Assembly (NCBI GenBank): GCA_964415255.1
Contig: CAYQAC010000007.1
Location: 1 to 64,000 of the forward strand
Source of the DNA: JAHBVY01 sp964415255
Lineage (GTDB): Bacteria; Myxococcota_A; Polyangia; Polyangiales; Polyangiaceae
Length of the DNA stretch: 64,000 nt
Direction of reading: 5' to 3'
Each line of letters starts with the position of its first letter. Positions within the stretch are counted from its first letter, which is position 1. Positions 1 through 8,782 of this stretch are shown here, one piece after another. The notes beneath the pieces are model-generated. The model made no database searches. It saw only the letters and a program-made list of their open reading frames with translations, and had not been told where the DNA came from. The position numbers and the translations under genes are program-made.

Positions 1-338
1 GCGTGGAGGGCACTGGTGGTGCCAAGCGCGCTGATCAAGACCTCACACCACAGCAGATCGCCTCCGTGGTGAACTCACGCTACGGCGCGTTCCGCGCTTG
101 TTACGACTCGGCGCTCTCGCGAAACCCCACCCTCTCCGGCGGCGTGTCCGCGAGCTTCACCATCACCCCCGGTGGCAGCGTCAGCTCGGCGAGCGTCGGC
201 GGCTCGTCCCTCGGGGACCCCCGCGTGGACAGCTGCATTTTGCGCCAAGTCCGGCGCCTGAGCTTCCCCGCCGCAGACAAGCCCACCGGCGCCAACTGGA
301 GCTGGAGCTTCCGCCCCACGGCTGCGAAGAAGAAGTAG
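1..338 (+). CDS. AgmX/PglI C-terminal domain protein (5' truncated)
   Basis: The reading frame is open from the left edge, so the start lies outside the window. The visible 111 residues hold one domain: an arm with FRACYDSAL, then SGGVSASFTITPGGSV, then a paired cysteine in DSCILRQVRRLSFP. This is the TonB-like C-terminal module of myxobacterial AgmX/PglI proteins, in which two conserved Cys lie either side of a G-x-V strand. In that family the module ends long envelope proteins linked to gliding motility or energy coupling. A Lys-rich tail (AAKKK) precedes the TAG stop. The domain is clear; which protein it ends cannot be told from here. Confidence 0.75.
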   Translation, partial: VEGTGGAKRADQDLTPQQIASVVNSRYGAFRACYDSALSRNPTLSGGVSASFTITPGGSVSSASVGGSSLGDPRVDSCILRQVRRLSFPAADKPTGANWSWSFRPTAAKKK

Positions 339-485
339 AAGTTGAAGGGTGCCTCTGCTCCTGCCGAGCTGCTCGTGCCACCAGGCGGTGGTTGTGGCAT
401 CCTCTTCGCAAGGCGTTGCTGGGCTACGCTTGGTGCCTTACGCCGAGCTGGCTTTGCTCTTGTAACTGCACGGAATCATTGAATT

Positions 486-1400
486 ATGTGGCATCGCGGC
501 GCACACAGGGGGGCTCACGGGGGGTGCTGGTTGGGGGGCGTGGGCCATTGGGTGGGGGCGCTTGGCCTCGCTCTTGTGGCGCCGTCGTTGGTTGGGTGTG
601 GAGATCAGGAGGAGGTCCGCACCTTGGTCCCGCAGCAGGTGGGGATGACCGCGGACATGGAGCCGCTGTTCGAGGGGGATGAGTTCAGCCTCTATGAGGT
701 GAAGCTCGCGGTCCGCCTCCCCATCCGCGCGGCGACGGAGGGCGACATGCAGCGGGCGTGGGAGAACCCCATCGCCCCATTCCCGCACCGGCCCACCGTG
801 GTGCCCAGCGACTACCGGGTGCAGGTCACCTGGGTGCTCACCAACCTGGACGACAGGCCCCACGCCTTCGAGTTCTTGCTCGACCCCTGGAATGAGTACG
901 GCCGCTACTGGCCCGGCATGCAGGTGGTGGATGCCCAGCGCGGTGAGGTGCTCCCCAACCTCTCTGGGGTAGATTTCCATAGGGAAATTGGGCCACGCAG
1001 CGCGGGTGAGGCGTCTCGCATGCATGGCACGCTCACTTATGATGACTTCGATGAGCTCGCGATCGACTTCGCCACCGTGATGAACATCATCGAGACGGTG
1101 CCGCCGCCAGACCCAGAAGATCGCGACGCGATGGGCCCGGTGACGCTCGTGAATCACGCGTTTCACATTGGCAACCGCTCAGGCTCGAGCCCGCTCACGC
1201 GGCCCTTCATCCCGGGCGTCATCCCCGCCATCACCGGTTTTGACATCGGCATCCGCACCCGCCAGCCCGCGAACCTCGCCCTTGAGTTCGTGGTGGAGCT
1301 GAGCGAGCTGAACCGTGACCGCGATCGCGTCTTGGACGAAGGTGAGCCGATTGAGCGCGCCCGCCCCGAGCCGACGGAGCACATCACGCTGGGGATGTGA
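486..1400 (+). CDS. Lipoprotein of unknown function
   Basis: The 304-residue product has a long basic N-terminus, a hydrophobic stretch and a good lipobox LVGC, with the lipid-accepting Cys at residue 38. The mature part has no catalytic motif I recognise. It contains phrases typical of an Ig-like or beta-sandwich fold, such as VQVTWVLTNLDDRPHAFEFLL. It ends with charged segments around RDRDRVLDEGEP. The neighbours, an AgmX-type gene end and gshB, suggest no function. Export and lipidation are well supported; the role is unknown. Confidence 0.75.
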   Translation: MWHRGAHRGAHGGCWLGGVGHWVGALGLALVAPSLVGCGDQEEVRTLVPQQVGMTADMEPLFEGDEFSLYEVKLAVRLPIRAATEGDMQRAWENPIAPFPHRPTVVPSDYRVQVTWVLTNLDDRPHAFEFLLDPWNEYGRYWPGMQVVDAQRGEVLPNLSGVDFHREIGPRSAGEASRMHGTLTYDDFDELAIDFATVMNIIETVPPPDPEDRDAMGPVTLVNHAFHIGNRSGSSPLTRPFIPGVIPAITGFDIGIRTRQPANLALEFVVELSELNRDRDRVLDEGEPIERARPEPTEHITLGM

Positions 1401-1407
1401 GCTGTTG

Positions 1408-1492
1408 AGGCGCCCAGCGAGTGCGCGCTCTCAGGCGCTTAGCGGCTGAGGCGCCCAAGGCGGTGAGCGCTTCAGGCGCCCAGCGAGTGCGC
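1408..1492. repeat. Direct repeat between convergent genes
   Basis: AGGCGCCCAGCGAGTGCGC occurs at 1408-1426 and again at 1474-1492. A partial third copy (AGGCGCCCA) starts at 1449. The second copy ends 4 bp before the gshB stop codon. Confidence 0.75.
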
Positions 1493-1496
1493 CGCG

Positions 1497-2432
1497 TCAG
1501 CTGGTGCGCTGCTCCACCCAGCGGATCACGTCTTGCTCCACGGGGCGGCCGAGGTGCCGCGCGAGCTCTTGGATCCCGGTGGGGCTCGTGACGTTGACTT
1601 CGATCAGGCGCCCACCAATGAGGTCGAGCCCCACGAAGTACAAGCCGAGCGCGGCGAGCCGTGGCCCCACGGCGGCCACCAGCGCTGACTCCTCTGGGGT
1701 GAGCTCCGTCGGCTCCACGCGGCCGCCCACGTGGATGTTGGCGCGGATGTCGTCGGCGCGCGGCACCCGCAAGATGGCGCCGAGCGGCGCGCCGTCGAGC
1801 AAGATCACCCGCTTGTCCCCCTCGCGCACGGCGGGCTGAAAGGCCTGCACCAACGCGAGCTCGCGGCCCTCGCGCGTGATCACGTCCACGATGGCGCGCG
1901 CGTTCGGGTCGTCTTGATTGAGCGCCAGCACCCCCATGCCGCCGGCGCCGTCGAGCGGCTTGATCACGGCGCGGCCGCCCACCTGCTTCACGAACTCGTG
2001 GATGCGATCGCGGCGGCAGCTCACGATGGTGGTGGGCATGAACTCTGCGAACTGGAAGGTGAACAGCTTCTCGTTCGCGGCCTGCAGGCCGCGCGGGTCG
2101 TTGATGATGAGCGTGTGCTCGCGCGCCAAGTCGAGCAGCTGGGTGAGGTGCAGGTAGTCGACGTCGAAGGGCGGATCTTTACGGATGAACACCGCGCTCA
2201 GCTCGGCCACGCGGAGCCGCTCCGGCGCTCCCAGGGAGACGTACGGCGCGCTCTCGGAGACGCGGATCGGCCGCGCCTCCACCAGCACCGTGCGCCCCTC
2301 GAGCTCGATGTCGCGCGGTGTGGCGTGCCACACCTGATGTCCCAGCGCCTGCGCGCCACGAATGAACGCAAAACTAGTGTCTTTATCCGCGGTCATCGTC
2401 TCCGCGGGGTCCATCACGAACAAGAGGCGCAC
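1497..2432 (-). CDS. gshB: Glutathione synthase
   Basis: Joins gamma-glutamylcysteine to glycine with ATP, the second step of glutathione synthesis, in the cytoplasm. The 311 residues match the usual 315 or so. The N-terminal domain opens with MRLLFVMDPAETM. The ATP-grasp part has VIKPLDGAGGMGVLAL, the loop FQPAVREGDKRVILLDG, and the C-terminal metal-binding strand FVGLDLIGGRLIEVNVTSPTG. The start is GTG at 2432, which begins the family N-terminus exactly. No gshA is in the window. The gamma-glutamyltransferase gene that consumes glutathione is divergent, 175 bp away, so synthesis and salvage are side by side. Confidence 0.93.
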   Translation of the reverse strand: MRLLFVMDPAETMTADKDTSFAFIRGAQALGHQVWHATPRDIELEGRTVLVEARPIRVSESAPYVSLGAPERLRVAELSAVFIRKDPPFDVDYLHLTQLLDLAREHTLIINDPRGLQAANEKLFTFQFAEFMPTTIVSCRRDRIHEFVKQVGGRAVIKPLDGAGGMGVLALNQDDPNARAIVDVITREGRELALVQAFQPAVREGDKRVILLDGAPLGAILRVPRADDIRANIHVGGRVEPTELTPEESALVAAVGPRLAALGLYFVGLDLIGGRLIEVNVTSPTGIQELARHLGRPVEQDVIRWVEQRTS

Positions 2433-2607
2433 GCAGGCCTTCTAAAGCAGCCGCTCGCTCACCGCCAGAGGGGTGGCGACGAACGCTTCATCGCTCCCTG
2501 TGACGGCGCAGCCTTGGCGCCGCTCGGCGCGGCGGTTGGTGGCCGGCGCCTCGCGGAGTAAGCTCGTTTCGCGGCCATGAGTGTCGCCTCTAGCTACAGC
2601 GAGCCTC

Positions 2608-4299
2608 ATGAGCGAAGTCCCTCGTCCCACGCCCCGCGCGCCTTCCCCTGGGTTGCTCCGCGCCTGGTTGCTCCGCACCTGGTCGCTCGCCTGCTTGGCG
2701 CTGACCACGCTGCTCGTCGCAGCACCTGCGCGGGGCCAGGGCTACGCCGTCTCCACCGAGAGCCGCTTGGCTACTCAGGCGGCGATGGCGCAGCTCCAAG
2801 CGGGGGGCAACGCGGTGGACGCGATGGTCACCGCCGCGTTCGTGGCTGGCGTCGCCAGCCCCACCTCGAGCGGGATTGGGGGCGGCGGGTTCGCGCTGGT
2901 GTGGGACGCAGCGACGCAGAGCGCTTGGCTGCTCGACTTCCGTGAGACAGCTCCGAAAGAGCTCGACGCCGCGGCCTTCGAGCGCCGCCCACTGCCTTGG
3001 GCGGAGCGTGGCAAGCTGGTGGGGGTGCCGGGTGAGGTGGCGGGGCTCTATCAGCTGCATCAGCGCTACGGCAAGCGCAGCTGGCAGCAGGTGATGCAGC
3101 CGGCCATCACCGCGGCGCAGGGCGGCTTCCCGGTGGAGGGGCACCTCTCGCGCATGCTCGTCAGCAGCGCTGACACGCTGAAGCAAGAGCCTGGGTTAGT
3201 CGAGGTATTTTATCCTGGCGGAAAACCAGTGGGCCAGGGCACCCTCTTAAAGAACCCCAAGCTCGCCGCCACGCTCCAGGCGATCGCGGTCGGCGGCCCC
3301 GCGGCGTTCTACGAGGGGCCCATCGCCGAAGACATGGTGAAGAGCGTGCGCGCGGCGGGCGGCGGGCTCACCTTGGAGGATCTGAAGGCGTACCGCGCCA
3401 CCCCTCGCACGCCGCTCAGGGCCAGCTGGGAGGGCTTCGACGTGCACACGATGCCGCTCCCCAGCGCCGGCGGCGTGCTCCTCTTGCAGACGCTCGCGCT
3501 GTTCAACAAGGCCGAGCTGGTGAAGCTCAAGTTTGACAGTGGAGCTTACCAACACCTGCTCGCGGAGGGCATGCGCGGCGCGGTGGCTGATCGCATGCGC
3601 TACCTCGGCGATCCCGCGGTGCAGCCGGTGGATCTCCCGGCGCTGATGGCCCCTGAGCGGCTCGCCAAGCGGCGCGCGTCCCTGTCCATCCACCGCACCC
3701 ACATGCCGATGCGCTTTGGCCTGGAGGGCACTGGCACGCACCACCTGGTGACGGCGGACGCGGCGGGCAACATGGTCTCCCTCACCACCACGGTGAACCG
3801 CCTGTTCGGCGCGAAGATAGTCGCCGCGGAGAGCGGGGTGGTGATGAACGACGAGCTCGACGACTTCACGGCGCAGGCGAGCGTGGTGCCCTACGGCATG
3901 AAACAGTCGCCGAATCGCCCTCGCCCCGGCGCGCGGCCGCTCAGCAGCATGACGCCGACCATCGTGGTGAAGGACGGCGTGGCGGTGCTCGGCATCGGCG
4001 GCTCCGGCGGCCCCACCATCCCCACCAACGTGACCCAGCTCCTGCTCGGCAGGCTGGCGTTCGATATGCCCGCCACCAAGCTGGTCAGCAGCCGGCGCTT
4101 CTATTTGCCGCACCGGAGCTGGACCTTGGCGCTTGAGAAGGGCGCCCCCCAGAGCCTGTTCGACGACCTCGCCCGCCGCGGAGAAATCGTCGGAACCATG
4201 CCGTTTACCACCAGCGCCGTGCAGCTCATCAGCCTCGAAGGCCGCCGCAAAGTAGCCGCCGCAGATCCCCGCAAAGGCGGCCTCGGCGCCATGCGCTAG
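2608..4299 (+). CDS. ggt: Gamma-glutamyltransferase (glutathione hydrolase)
   Basis: A periplasmic N-terminal nucleophile hydrolase that cleaves the gamma-glutamyl bond of glutathione. An in-frame GTG at 2581 would add nine residues; I prefer ATG at 2608 because it gives a compact signal peptide (LLRAWLLRTWSLACLAL, cut near APARGQ). Numbering from the GTG, the self-processing Thr is T386 in GTGTHHLVTAD, which aligns with T391 of the E. coli enzyme. N406 (NRLFG) and the LSSM and GIGGSGGP substrate loops are also present, so both subunits of an active enzyme are encoded. A GTCAG-type dyad lies inside the gene at 3160-3174. Confidence 0.92.
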   Translation: MSEVPRPTPRAPSPGLLRAWLLRTWSLACLALTTLLVAAPARGQGYAVSTESRLATQAAMAQLQAGGNAVDAMVTAAFVAGVASPTSSGIGGGGFALVWDAATQSAWLLDFRETAPKELDAAAFERRPLPWAERGKLVGVPGEVAGLYQLHQRYGKRSWQQVMQPAITAAQGGFPVEGHLSRMLVSSADTLKQEPGLVEVFYPGGKPVGQGTLLKNPKLAATLQAIAVGGPAAFYEGPIAEDMVKSVRAAGGGLTLEDLKAYRATPRTPLRASWEGFDVHTMPLPSAGGVLLLQTLALFNKAELVKLKFDSGAYQHLLAEGMRGAVADRMRYLGDPAVQPVDLPALMAPERLAKRRASLSIHRTHMPMRFGLEGTGTHHLVTADAAGNMVSLTTTVNRLFGAKIVAAESGVVMNDELDDFTAQASVVPYGMKQSPNRPRPGARPLSSMTPTIVVKDGVAVLGIGGSGGPTIPTNVTQLLLGRLAFDMPATKLVSSRRFYLPHRSWTLALEKGAPQSLFDDLARRGEIVGTMPFTTSAVQLISLEGRRKVAAADPRKGGLGAMR

Positions 4300-4310
4300 C
4301 CTCACTGACT

Positions 4311-4325
4311 GTCAGGCGCACTGCC
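4311..4325. repeat. GTCAG-N5-CTGCC dyad, 12 bp past the ggt stop
   Basis: GTCAG GCGCA CTGCC. It lies in the convergent ggt/vWA interval, with no T-run after it. Confidence 0.6.
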
Positions 4326-4390
4326 TATTGCCCTGACCTCAACAGCAACAGGCCGATGCTCGCCGCACCTTGAGCAGCGCGAGCAAGATC

Positions 4391-4412
4391 GGGTTTTGGG
4401 GGTTGGTAGCGG
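4391..4412 (+). repeat. G-rich dispersed repeat (TTTTGGGGGTTGG)
   Basis: Member with flank TAGCGGCG, lying between the convergent ggt and vWA genes. The reverse-strand copy at 7473 has the same TAGCG flank. Confidence 0.65.
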
Positions 4413-4507
4413 CGTGGCGTCAACGCGCGTCGCCGCAGTCACTGTGCAGCGCTCGCAGTCACGCCGCCGGCAGCACGTGGCGCCGCGCCGAGCATCGTCA
4501 GCTTAAC

Positions 4508-5764
4508 TCACCGTGGCGGCGCCACCACCTGATCGCAGCCGAGCTCGATGTTCACCTCGCCGTCGGTCGCCTTCAGGTAGTCGCAGCTGGCGGGGCACAG
4601 GATGATGGTGGTCGGGCTCGTGGGGTTGTCGTAGTACCAGCCAGCCTGACCTTGGCATTGCCCCGCGTCGGACACGCGCGGGATCACCTCCGGGGTGCCG
4701 CCCTCCGGCGTGAAGGTGAAGTTCAGCTTGTTCGGGTTGGCGTCGCCATCCGCCGGGACGGGCATCAGGTAGTTGCACCCGAGCGCCTCGCCGCGGATCG
4801 CGTTCATGGCATCCAGGAACTGCTGCGCAGCGCCCGCCGCGTCCACCACGATGGCTTGACCGGTGCCGCCCGCCTGCGCGATGGCGTCCAGCGCGGCGAT
4901 GTTGCCGATGCCGATGGTGAAGGTGAGCACGGAGGGGGTGGAGTTAAGCGCAGCGGCGGCCACGTTGGCGATGGCGCCGGTGTCCGAGTTGCAGGTCTGC
5001 GGCTGACCATCGCTGGCCAGCACGATCACCACCTTCCGATCCGGGTGCTGCGCGGCGTAGGCCGTGGTGGCCATGGCGGCGCTCTGCAGCGCGGGCATGG
5101 TGGGCGTGCCGCCGCCAGGACCGTTGGCGTTCAACGCAGCGATGATCTGCGAGCCGACGCCAGGCAGTGGCGCGATGTTGACCTCCGGTGGCAGGTACCA
5201 CTGCGGGTCGCACAGCCCGCAGTCTAAGCCGCTGCCAGAGCAGGGGGGCTGACAGTTGAACGGGTTGCAGGCGGGCTCATTCTTCTTGGGGAAGAACTGC
5301 AGGCCCACGCCGATGCCGTCGGTCTCTGGGCTCTGCACGAAGGTGGTGAGCGCCGACACCACGGAGGTCCATGCGGTGCCCTGCATGGAGCCCGAGCGAT
5401 CCAAGATCACGTACATGTCGAGCGGCTGCAGCTGGCCGCCGTACTTGTTCGAGGCGCAGGCGTCACCCGACCCGCCGCTGCCGCCGAAGGCGCCGCTGCC
5501 GCCGAAGTCGCTGCCGCCGAAGTCGCTGCCACCGAAGGCGCCGCCGCTGCCGCTCGAGGCGCCGCTGCCGCTCGAGGCGCCGCTGCCGCCGTTGCCCCCC
5601 GAGGCGCCGTTGCCCTTCACGCCGCTGCCGTCCCCGCCGCCGGGGTCACAGGCGCCCGCCACCACCAGGCTTAAGCCGCCCATGAGCGCGAACCATGAGC
5701 CTGCGCGATGACGACGCGGGCTTGTGGCTGAGTCGACTTTCCGTGAGGTAAAATTTTGCGGCAT
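4508..5764 (-). CDS. vWA-domain lipoprotein
   Basis: Surface or periplasmic protein of 418 residues. After an export segment, Cys39 in VAGAC is the likely lipidation site. Residues 40-100 are a Gly/Ser linker with repeated FGGSD units. The von Willebrand A domain starts near residue 114 and has a complete metal site (D122-R-S124-G-S126, the DxSxS motif), with TPTM and VIVLASDGQPQTC further on. The C-terminal 100 residues are Cys-rich. Such proteins bind ligands through a divalent metal; the ligand here is unknown. A one-mismatch dyad (4497-4511) overlaps the stop codon. Confidence 0.88.
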   Translation of the reverse strand: MPQNFTSRKVDSATSPRRHRAGSWFALMGGLSLVVAGACDPGGGDGSGVKGNGASGGNGGSGASSGSGASSGSGGAFGGSDFGGSDFGGSGAFGGSGGSGDACASNKYGGQLQPLDMYVILDRSGSMQGTAWTSVVSALTTFVQSPETDGIGVGLQFFPKKNEPACNPFNCQPPCSGSGLDCGLCDPQWYLPPEVNIAPLPGVGSQIIAALNANGPGGGTPTMPALQSAAMATTAYAAQHPDRKVVIVLASDGQPQTCNSDTGAIANVAAAALNSTPSVLTFTIGIGNIAALDAIAQAGGTGQAIVVDAAGAAQQFLDAMNAIRGEALGCNYLMPVPADGDANPNKLNFTFTPEGGTPEVIPRVSDAGQCQGQAGWYYDNPTSPTTIILCPASCDYLKATDGEVNIELGCDQVVAPPR

Positions 5765-5887
5765 GGCCCTAGGAGTCTACCCCGACCCGCAGGCCGGCGC
5801 CCACAACCGAGCGAACGCGAGCAGCTGATTTCCGTTCATTGAGGCTTAAAGTTTCTGGGTGAAAACGTGAGCATGTAGGCGCGCATC

Positions 5888-6886
5888 CTACCGTGGCGGC
5901 ACGCCGCTCCCAGGTGCCCTCACTGCCTCTCCCGCCTGGCTCGGCTCCGCTAGCTGAGGCTCAGCTAGAGCGCCTGGCTCTGGCTCCGACGCGAGCCACG
6001 TATCCACCCAGCGCGCTGCGTCGTCTGATGGCACGCGGAGATGGAAACGCACCACCTCCCCTTGGTCGTGGAGCTCAAAGTCGCCGCGCTGGCGCGCTCC
6101 CAGGCGGGCTGCAAGCGCGCGCAGCGGCTCCAGGTGCCCCTCACAGCTCGCCTGTTCAGCGCACCGCAGCACCCCCGAGAGCTCCACCCGCTCCCCCATG
6201 TCCACCCTCAGCGCCGCCGCGCGCACCCCTGGGAGCAGCGTCCCCGGTTCGCCAGACCAACTGACGAGGAGCGCGCCGTTCACCCCCACGATCTCGCGCA
6301 GCACCCGGTGATCTTCCGCCGCGACGGCGCTCGGCGCCTGGCCCGCCGCGGTGGCCACCATGGCCTCCACTTGGCGCGCGCCGCCCCAAAGCAGCAGCCC
6401 GTCGTCGCGCATCGCCAAGCTGCCTGAGTCAGTCGCGCTGCCCACCAGGGTGAGCCGCCGGTAGCCACCGTGGCGACTCACGCCGAGCTCACGCCCACGC
6501 GCCGTCGCGAGGCGCCGCGCGCAGCGCTCCCACGCTTCAGGCTTGAGGGGTGAGACGAACGCGACGTGGAGCGCCTCGAGCGCCTGCCCCAGCTCGACGC
6601 GGGGTAAGCCGAGCGCGAGCTCATCGACGTCTTCGAGCTGATGACAAGCGGGGTCATCCCAGCCCAGCGGCTGTTCAGCGCGGAGGAGCTCGCGCACGTG
6701 GCGCCCAAGCGGCGACGCGCGGAGCCGATCGAGCCGCGCGGTGACGAGCAGCTCGCTGGTCCTCGGGATGGCGCGCTGGGGGTTGGGGCGCGCCGTGGGC
6801 GGCGTCTCCACGTCACGAAACACCACCCACAGCGCGAGCAAGCAGTAGACGGCCAGAGCCAGCCGGTTGGCACCATCTGCGCTCAC
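5888..6886 (-). CDS. Membrane-anchored protein of unknown function
   Basis: 332 residues with one N-terminal hydrophobic segment (ANRLALAVYCLLALWVVF) and a long exported region. GTG at 6886 is the start; an AAGGAG lies about 8 bases upstream. Mature segments such as TSELLVTARLDRLRASPLG and VNGALLVSWSGEPG resemble the loose two-domain layout of DUF3352-type periplasmic proteins, but I see no diagnostic motif. The gene stands alone upstream of the vWA lipoprotein on the same strand. Confidence 0.7.
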   Translation of the reverse strand: MSADGANRLALAVYCLLALWVVFRDVETPPTARPNPQRAIPRTSELLVTARLDRLRASPLGRHVRELLRAEQPLGWDDPACHQLEDVDELALGLPRVELGQALEALHVAFVSPLKPEAWERCARRLATARGRELGVSRHGGYRRLTLVGSATDSGSLAMRDDGLLLWGGARQVEAMVATAAGQAPSAVAAEDHRVLREIVGVNGALLVSWSGEPGTLLPGVRAAALRVDMGERVELSGVLRCAEQASCEGHLEPLRALAARLGARQRGDFELHDQGEVVRFHLRVPSDDAARWVDTWLASEPEPGALAEPQLAEPSQAGEAVRAPGSGVPPR

Positions 6887-7049
6887 GGCAGCTCCTTAGC
6901 GCGGTCGCACGCGTAGCGCAGCGCCTACCGACCGCTCGCGTCGATGGCGACGACAAGGCACGGCCCTATCGACGCCCAGGCCTCCTCGGGGCGACACCTT
7001 GAGGGAGCGCTTCGAGGGAGCGGCCTGATTTGGTAAAATACCCTGACGG

Positions 7050-7379
7050 TCACGCCTCGCTGTCGGTCGAGCGGCGGCCGTCAGAGCGGCGGCGGCCTTC
7101 GGGGCGCGGAGGGAAGACGCGGCGGTCGAGCGGCGCGCGTTGGTCGAGCAGGGAGCGTTGCCCGAGGCGCTCGCGGAAGACCTCGCGCAGCTCTGAGAGG
7201 CGGGTCACGTTCCGCAGGTGGAGCTCCGCGGCGTGCTCATCGCACAGCGCGAGCAGCCGATCTTCCACCAGCACCCGCCGGGTGCGGGCGCTCCGCTCCG
7301 TCGCGAGCGTCGGGGAGCCGAGGCCGTCGGTATCGGACGACGCCAGCGCAGAGCACACCTCACACGGCCTACCGGACAT
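7050..7379 (-). CDS. Small putative zinc-binding protein
   Basis: 109 residues starting at ATG 7379 (MSGRPCEVCSALASSD); an upstream extension reads as low-complexity sequence. CEVC near the N-terminus and LCDEH in the middle form a plausible four-ligand zinc site. The middle (HLRNVTRLSELREVFRERLG) is helical, and the C-terminus is very basic (RPEGRRRSDGRRS). This could be a nucleic-acid-binding or regulatory protein. I do not recognise the family. Confidence 0.55.
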   Translation of the reverse strand: MSGRPCEVCSALASSDTDGLGSPTLATERSARTRRVLVEDRLLALCDEHAAELHLRNVTRLSELREVFRERLGQRSLLDQRAPLDRRVFPPRPEGRRRSDGRRSTDSEA

Positions 7380-7472
7380 GCGGCGACCCTGAGGGAGGCT
7401 CGCCAGGTGGGCCAACATTTTTGCGCGCCACGCCGCGCATCGACTGCGGCACCGCGCGTCGGCTCGCGGCGC

Positions 7473-7491
7473 TACCAACCCCCAACCCCCC
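7473..7491 (-). repeat. G-rich dispersed repeat, reverse orientation
   Basis: CTACCAACCCCCAACCCCC, between the zinc-type gene and the plus-strand small gene at 7571. It shares the TAGCG flank with the 4391 copy. Confidence 0.6.
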
Positions 7492-7570
7492 GATCTGAGC
7501 ACGATCAACGGCACCAGCGCCTGCGGGAGGTCAGGATGGGACGCTCGCCTCCCTGGCTGCTAGCGTTGGG

Positions 7571-7822
7571 GTGATGAGGCCCCGAGACACGAGCGTTGAG
7601 GCTTGGTCGATCGTCGAGGAGGGGCTCTGGCGGATGACCCCCGCCCAGCGTGTCCGTCGGGCGATGACCTTGACGGTGTTCACTCATCGCGTCGCGCTCG
7701 CAAACATTCGTCGGCGGTACCCTGACGAAGACGAGCGCATGCACAGGATCCGGCTCGCGGCGCGGTACATCGACGCTGAGACGATGCGGAAGGCGTTCGG
7801 GTTCGTCGATGACGGATCTTGA
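7571..7822 (+). CDS. Small protein resembling the upstream partner of a two-gene nucleotidyltransferase cassette
   Basis: 83 residues, highly helical (AWSIVEEGLWRMTPAQRVRR, then RRRYPDEDERMHRIRLAARY). This layout (TPAxR, then RRRYPDxxE) resembles small proteins that precede nucleotidyltransferase-like genes in myxobacteria and planctomycetes; I rest this on pattern memory only. The next start codon overlaps its end (ATG at 7809), but that second frame stops after 17 residues. The gene looks intact while its partner is lost. Confidence 0.65.
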   Translation: MMRPRDTSVEAWSIVEEGLWRMTPAQRVRRAMTLTVFTHRVALANIRRRYPDEDERMHRIRLAARYIDAETMRKAFGFVDDGS

Positions 7823-7862
7823 CGAGCTACTCGCCAGGGCGCTCAAAGAGGCGGCAGGCTGA
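7809..7862 (+). pseudogene. Truncated remnant of the downstream partner gene
   Basis: ATG at 7809 overlaps the 3' end of the 7571 gene in another frame. It encodes MTDLDELLARALKEAAG and then a TGA. The sequence looks like the N-terminal helix of a nucleotidyltransferase-type partner (typically LxxLLxRxLxxLExAG), cut off where the fold should begin. Nothing downstream to 7995 continues it. Confidence 0.4.
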
Positions 7863-7995
7863 ACGCTCGTGTTGGGCAGAGCTGCGTGCTATGGGCTGCT
7901 TGACGCTCCAAACCGAGTGGGCTTGCATCGCCCCCTAGCGCGCGGGGCCGCTCATCAGTTCAGTATCTCCTCCCGTCATTCGCCCTGGGGTCCTC

Positions 7996-8685
7996 GTGTC
8001 TGTGCCGGAAGAACAACCGCTGTCGTCATCTGAGGAGCCTCACCTGGTGGAAGGCGAGCGGCGCGTCATCAAGCGCTACTCCAACCGCAAGCTCTACGAC
8101 ACCACGGCCAGCCGCTACGTCACCCTGCTACAAATCGCGGACATGGTGCGCGCGGGGGAGGACGTGCAAATCGTCGATAACGCGACCAAGGAGGACAAGA
8201 CAGATGTCACCTTGGCGCTGATCATCTCGGAGGAGCTGAAGGCCAAGCCCCGGGGGATCCCGCTCACGACGCTCAAGGCGCTGATCAGGAACCGCGGGGA
8301 GAAGCTGCTCTCCACCCTACGGGAGGGCCCCATTGGCCGCTTGATCCCGAAGGAGCAGGTGCCAGCGGCCAGCGCCGAGCCCGATCAAATCGTGGTGGAG
8401 CAGGTGCCGCAGGAAGAGGGAGTGGAGACGGTGAGTGAGACCAAAGACGCCAAGGGCCTGCAGCGCGTGATCCAAACCTCGCGGGCCACCTTGGAGCAGT
8501 GGCAGGGGGCGATCGACGAGCGCATCAACGCGGTGCTGCCAGATTTCTCCCCCTTGAAAGATCTCAAGAGCCAGCTGGCGAAGCTGAACGAACGGCTCGA
8601 TCGAATCGAGACACGTTTAACCCAGCTTGAGCCGCCACCTGTGGACGGCGCCCTGGACGACGCGGAGAACAAGCCTCAGGAATAA
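7996..8685 (+). CDS. PhaR-type polyhydroxyalkanoate regulator
   Basis: 229 residues. The N-terminal PHB/PHA accumulation regulator DNA-binding domain is clear: VIKRYSNRKLYDTTASRYVT followed by ADMVRAGEDVQIVDNATKED. The family binds DNA, and often PHA granules, to control polymer synthesis. The C-terminal half is a predicted coiled coil (SQLAKLNERLDRIETRLTQL), as in other long PhaR-like proteins. The start is GTG at 7996. No pha biosynthetic gene is nearby, so the target may be distant or different. Confidence 0.85.
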   Translation: MSVPEEQPLSSSEEPHLVEGERRVIKRYSNRKLYDTTASRYVTLLQIADMVRAGEDVQIVDNATKEDKTDVTLALIISEELKAKPRGIPLTTLKALIRNRGEKLLSTLREGPIGRLIPKEQVPAASAEPDQIVVEQVPQEEGVETVSETKDAKGLQRVIQTSRATLEQWQGAIDERINAVLPDFSPLKDLKSQLAKLNERLDRIETRLTQLEPPPVDGALDDAENKPQE

Positions 8686-8782
8686 GCGGGCAACCCGCTC
8701 GGTTGGCGCGGGGTACCTGGAAGCGCAGGTGTCCTAGCGCGCTGCGCCGCCACCGAGCCCCAGAAAGCTGGGTACCCCCCTC

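Noticed and set aside
395..410. Sigma-54-like sequence TGGCATCCTCTTCGCA
   Set aside because: GG-N10-GC spacing is right but TTGC is poor; one such match is expected by chance in GC-rich DNA.
3247..4305. 352-codon minus-strand ORF antisense to ggt
   Set aside because: No domain, no ribosome site, and complete overlap with the catalytic part of ggt.
4370..5227. Plus-strand ORF across the vWA gene
   Set aside because: Shadow frame; the vWA reading frame has the metal motif.
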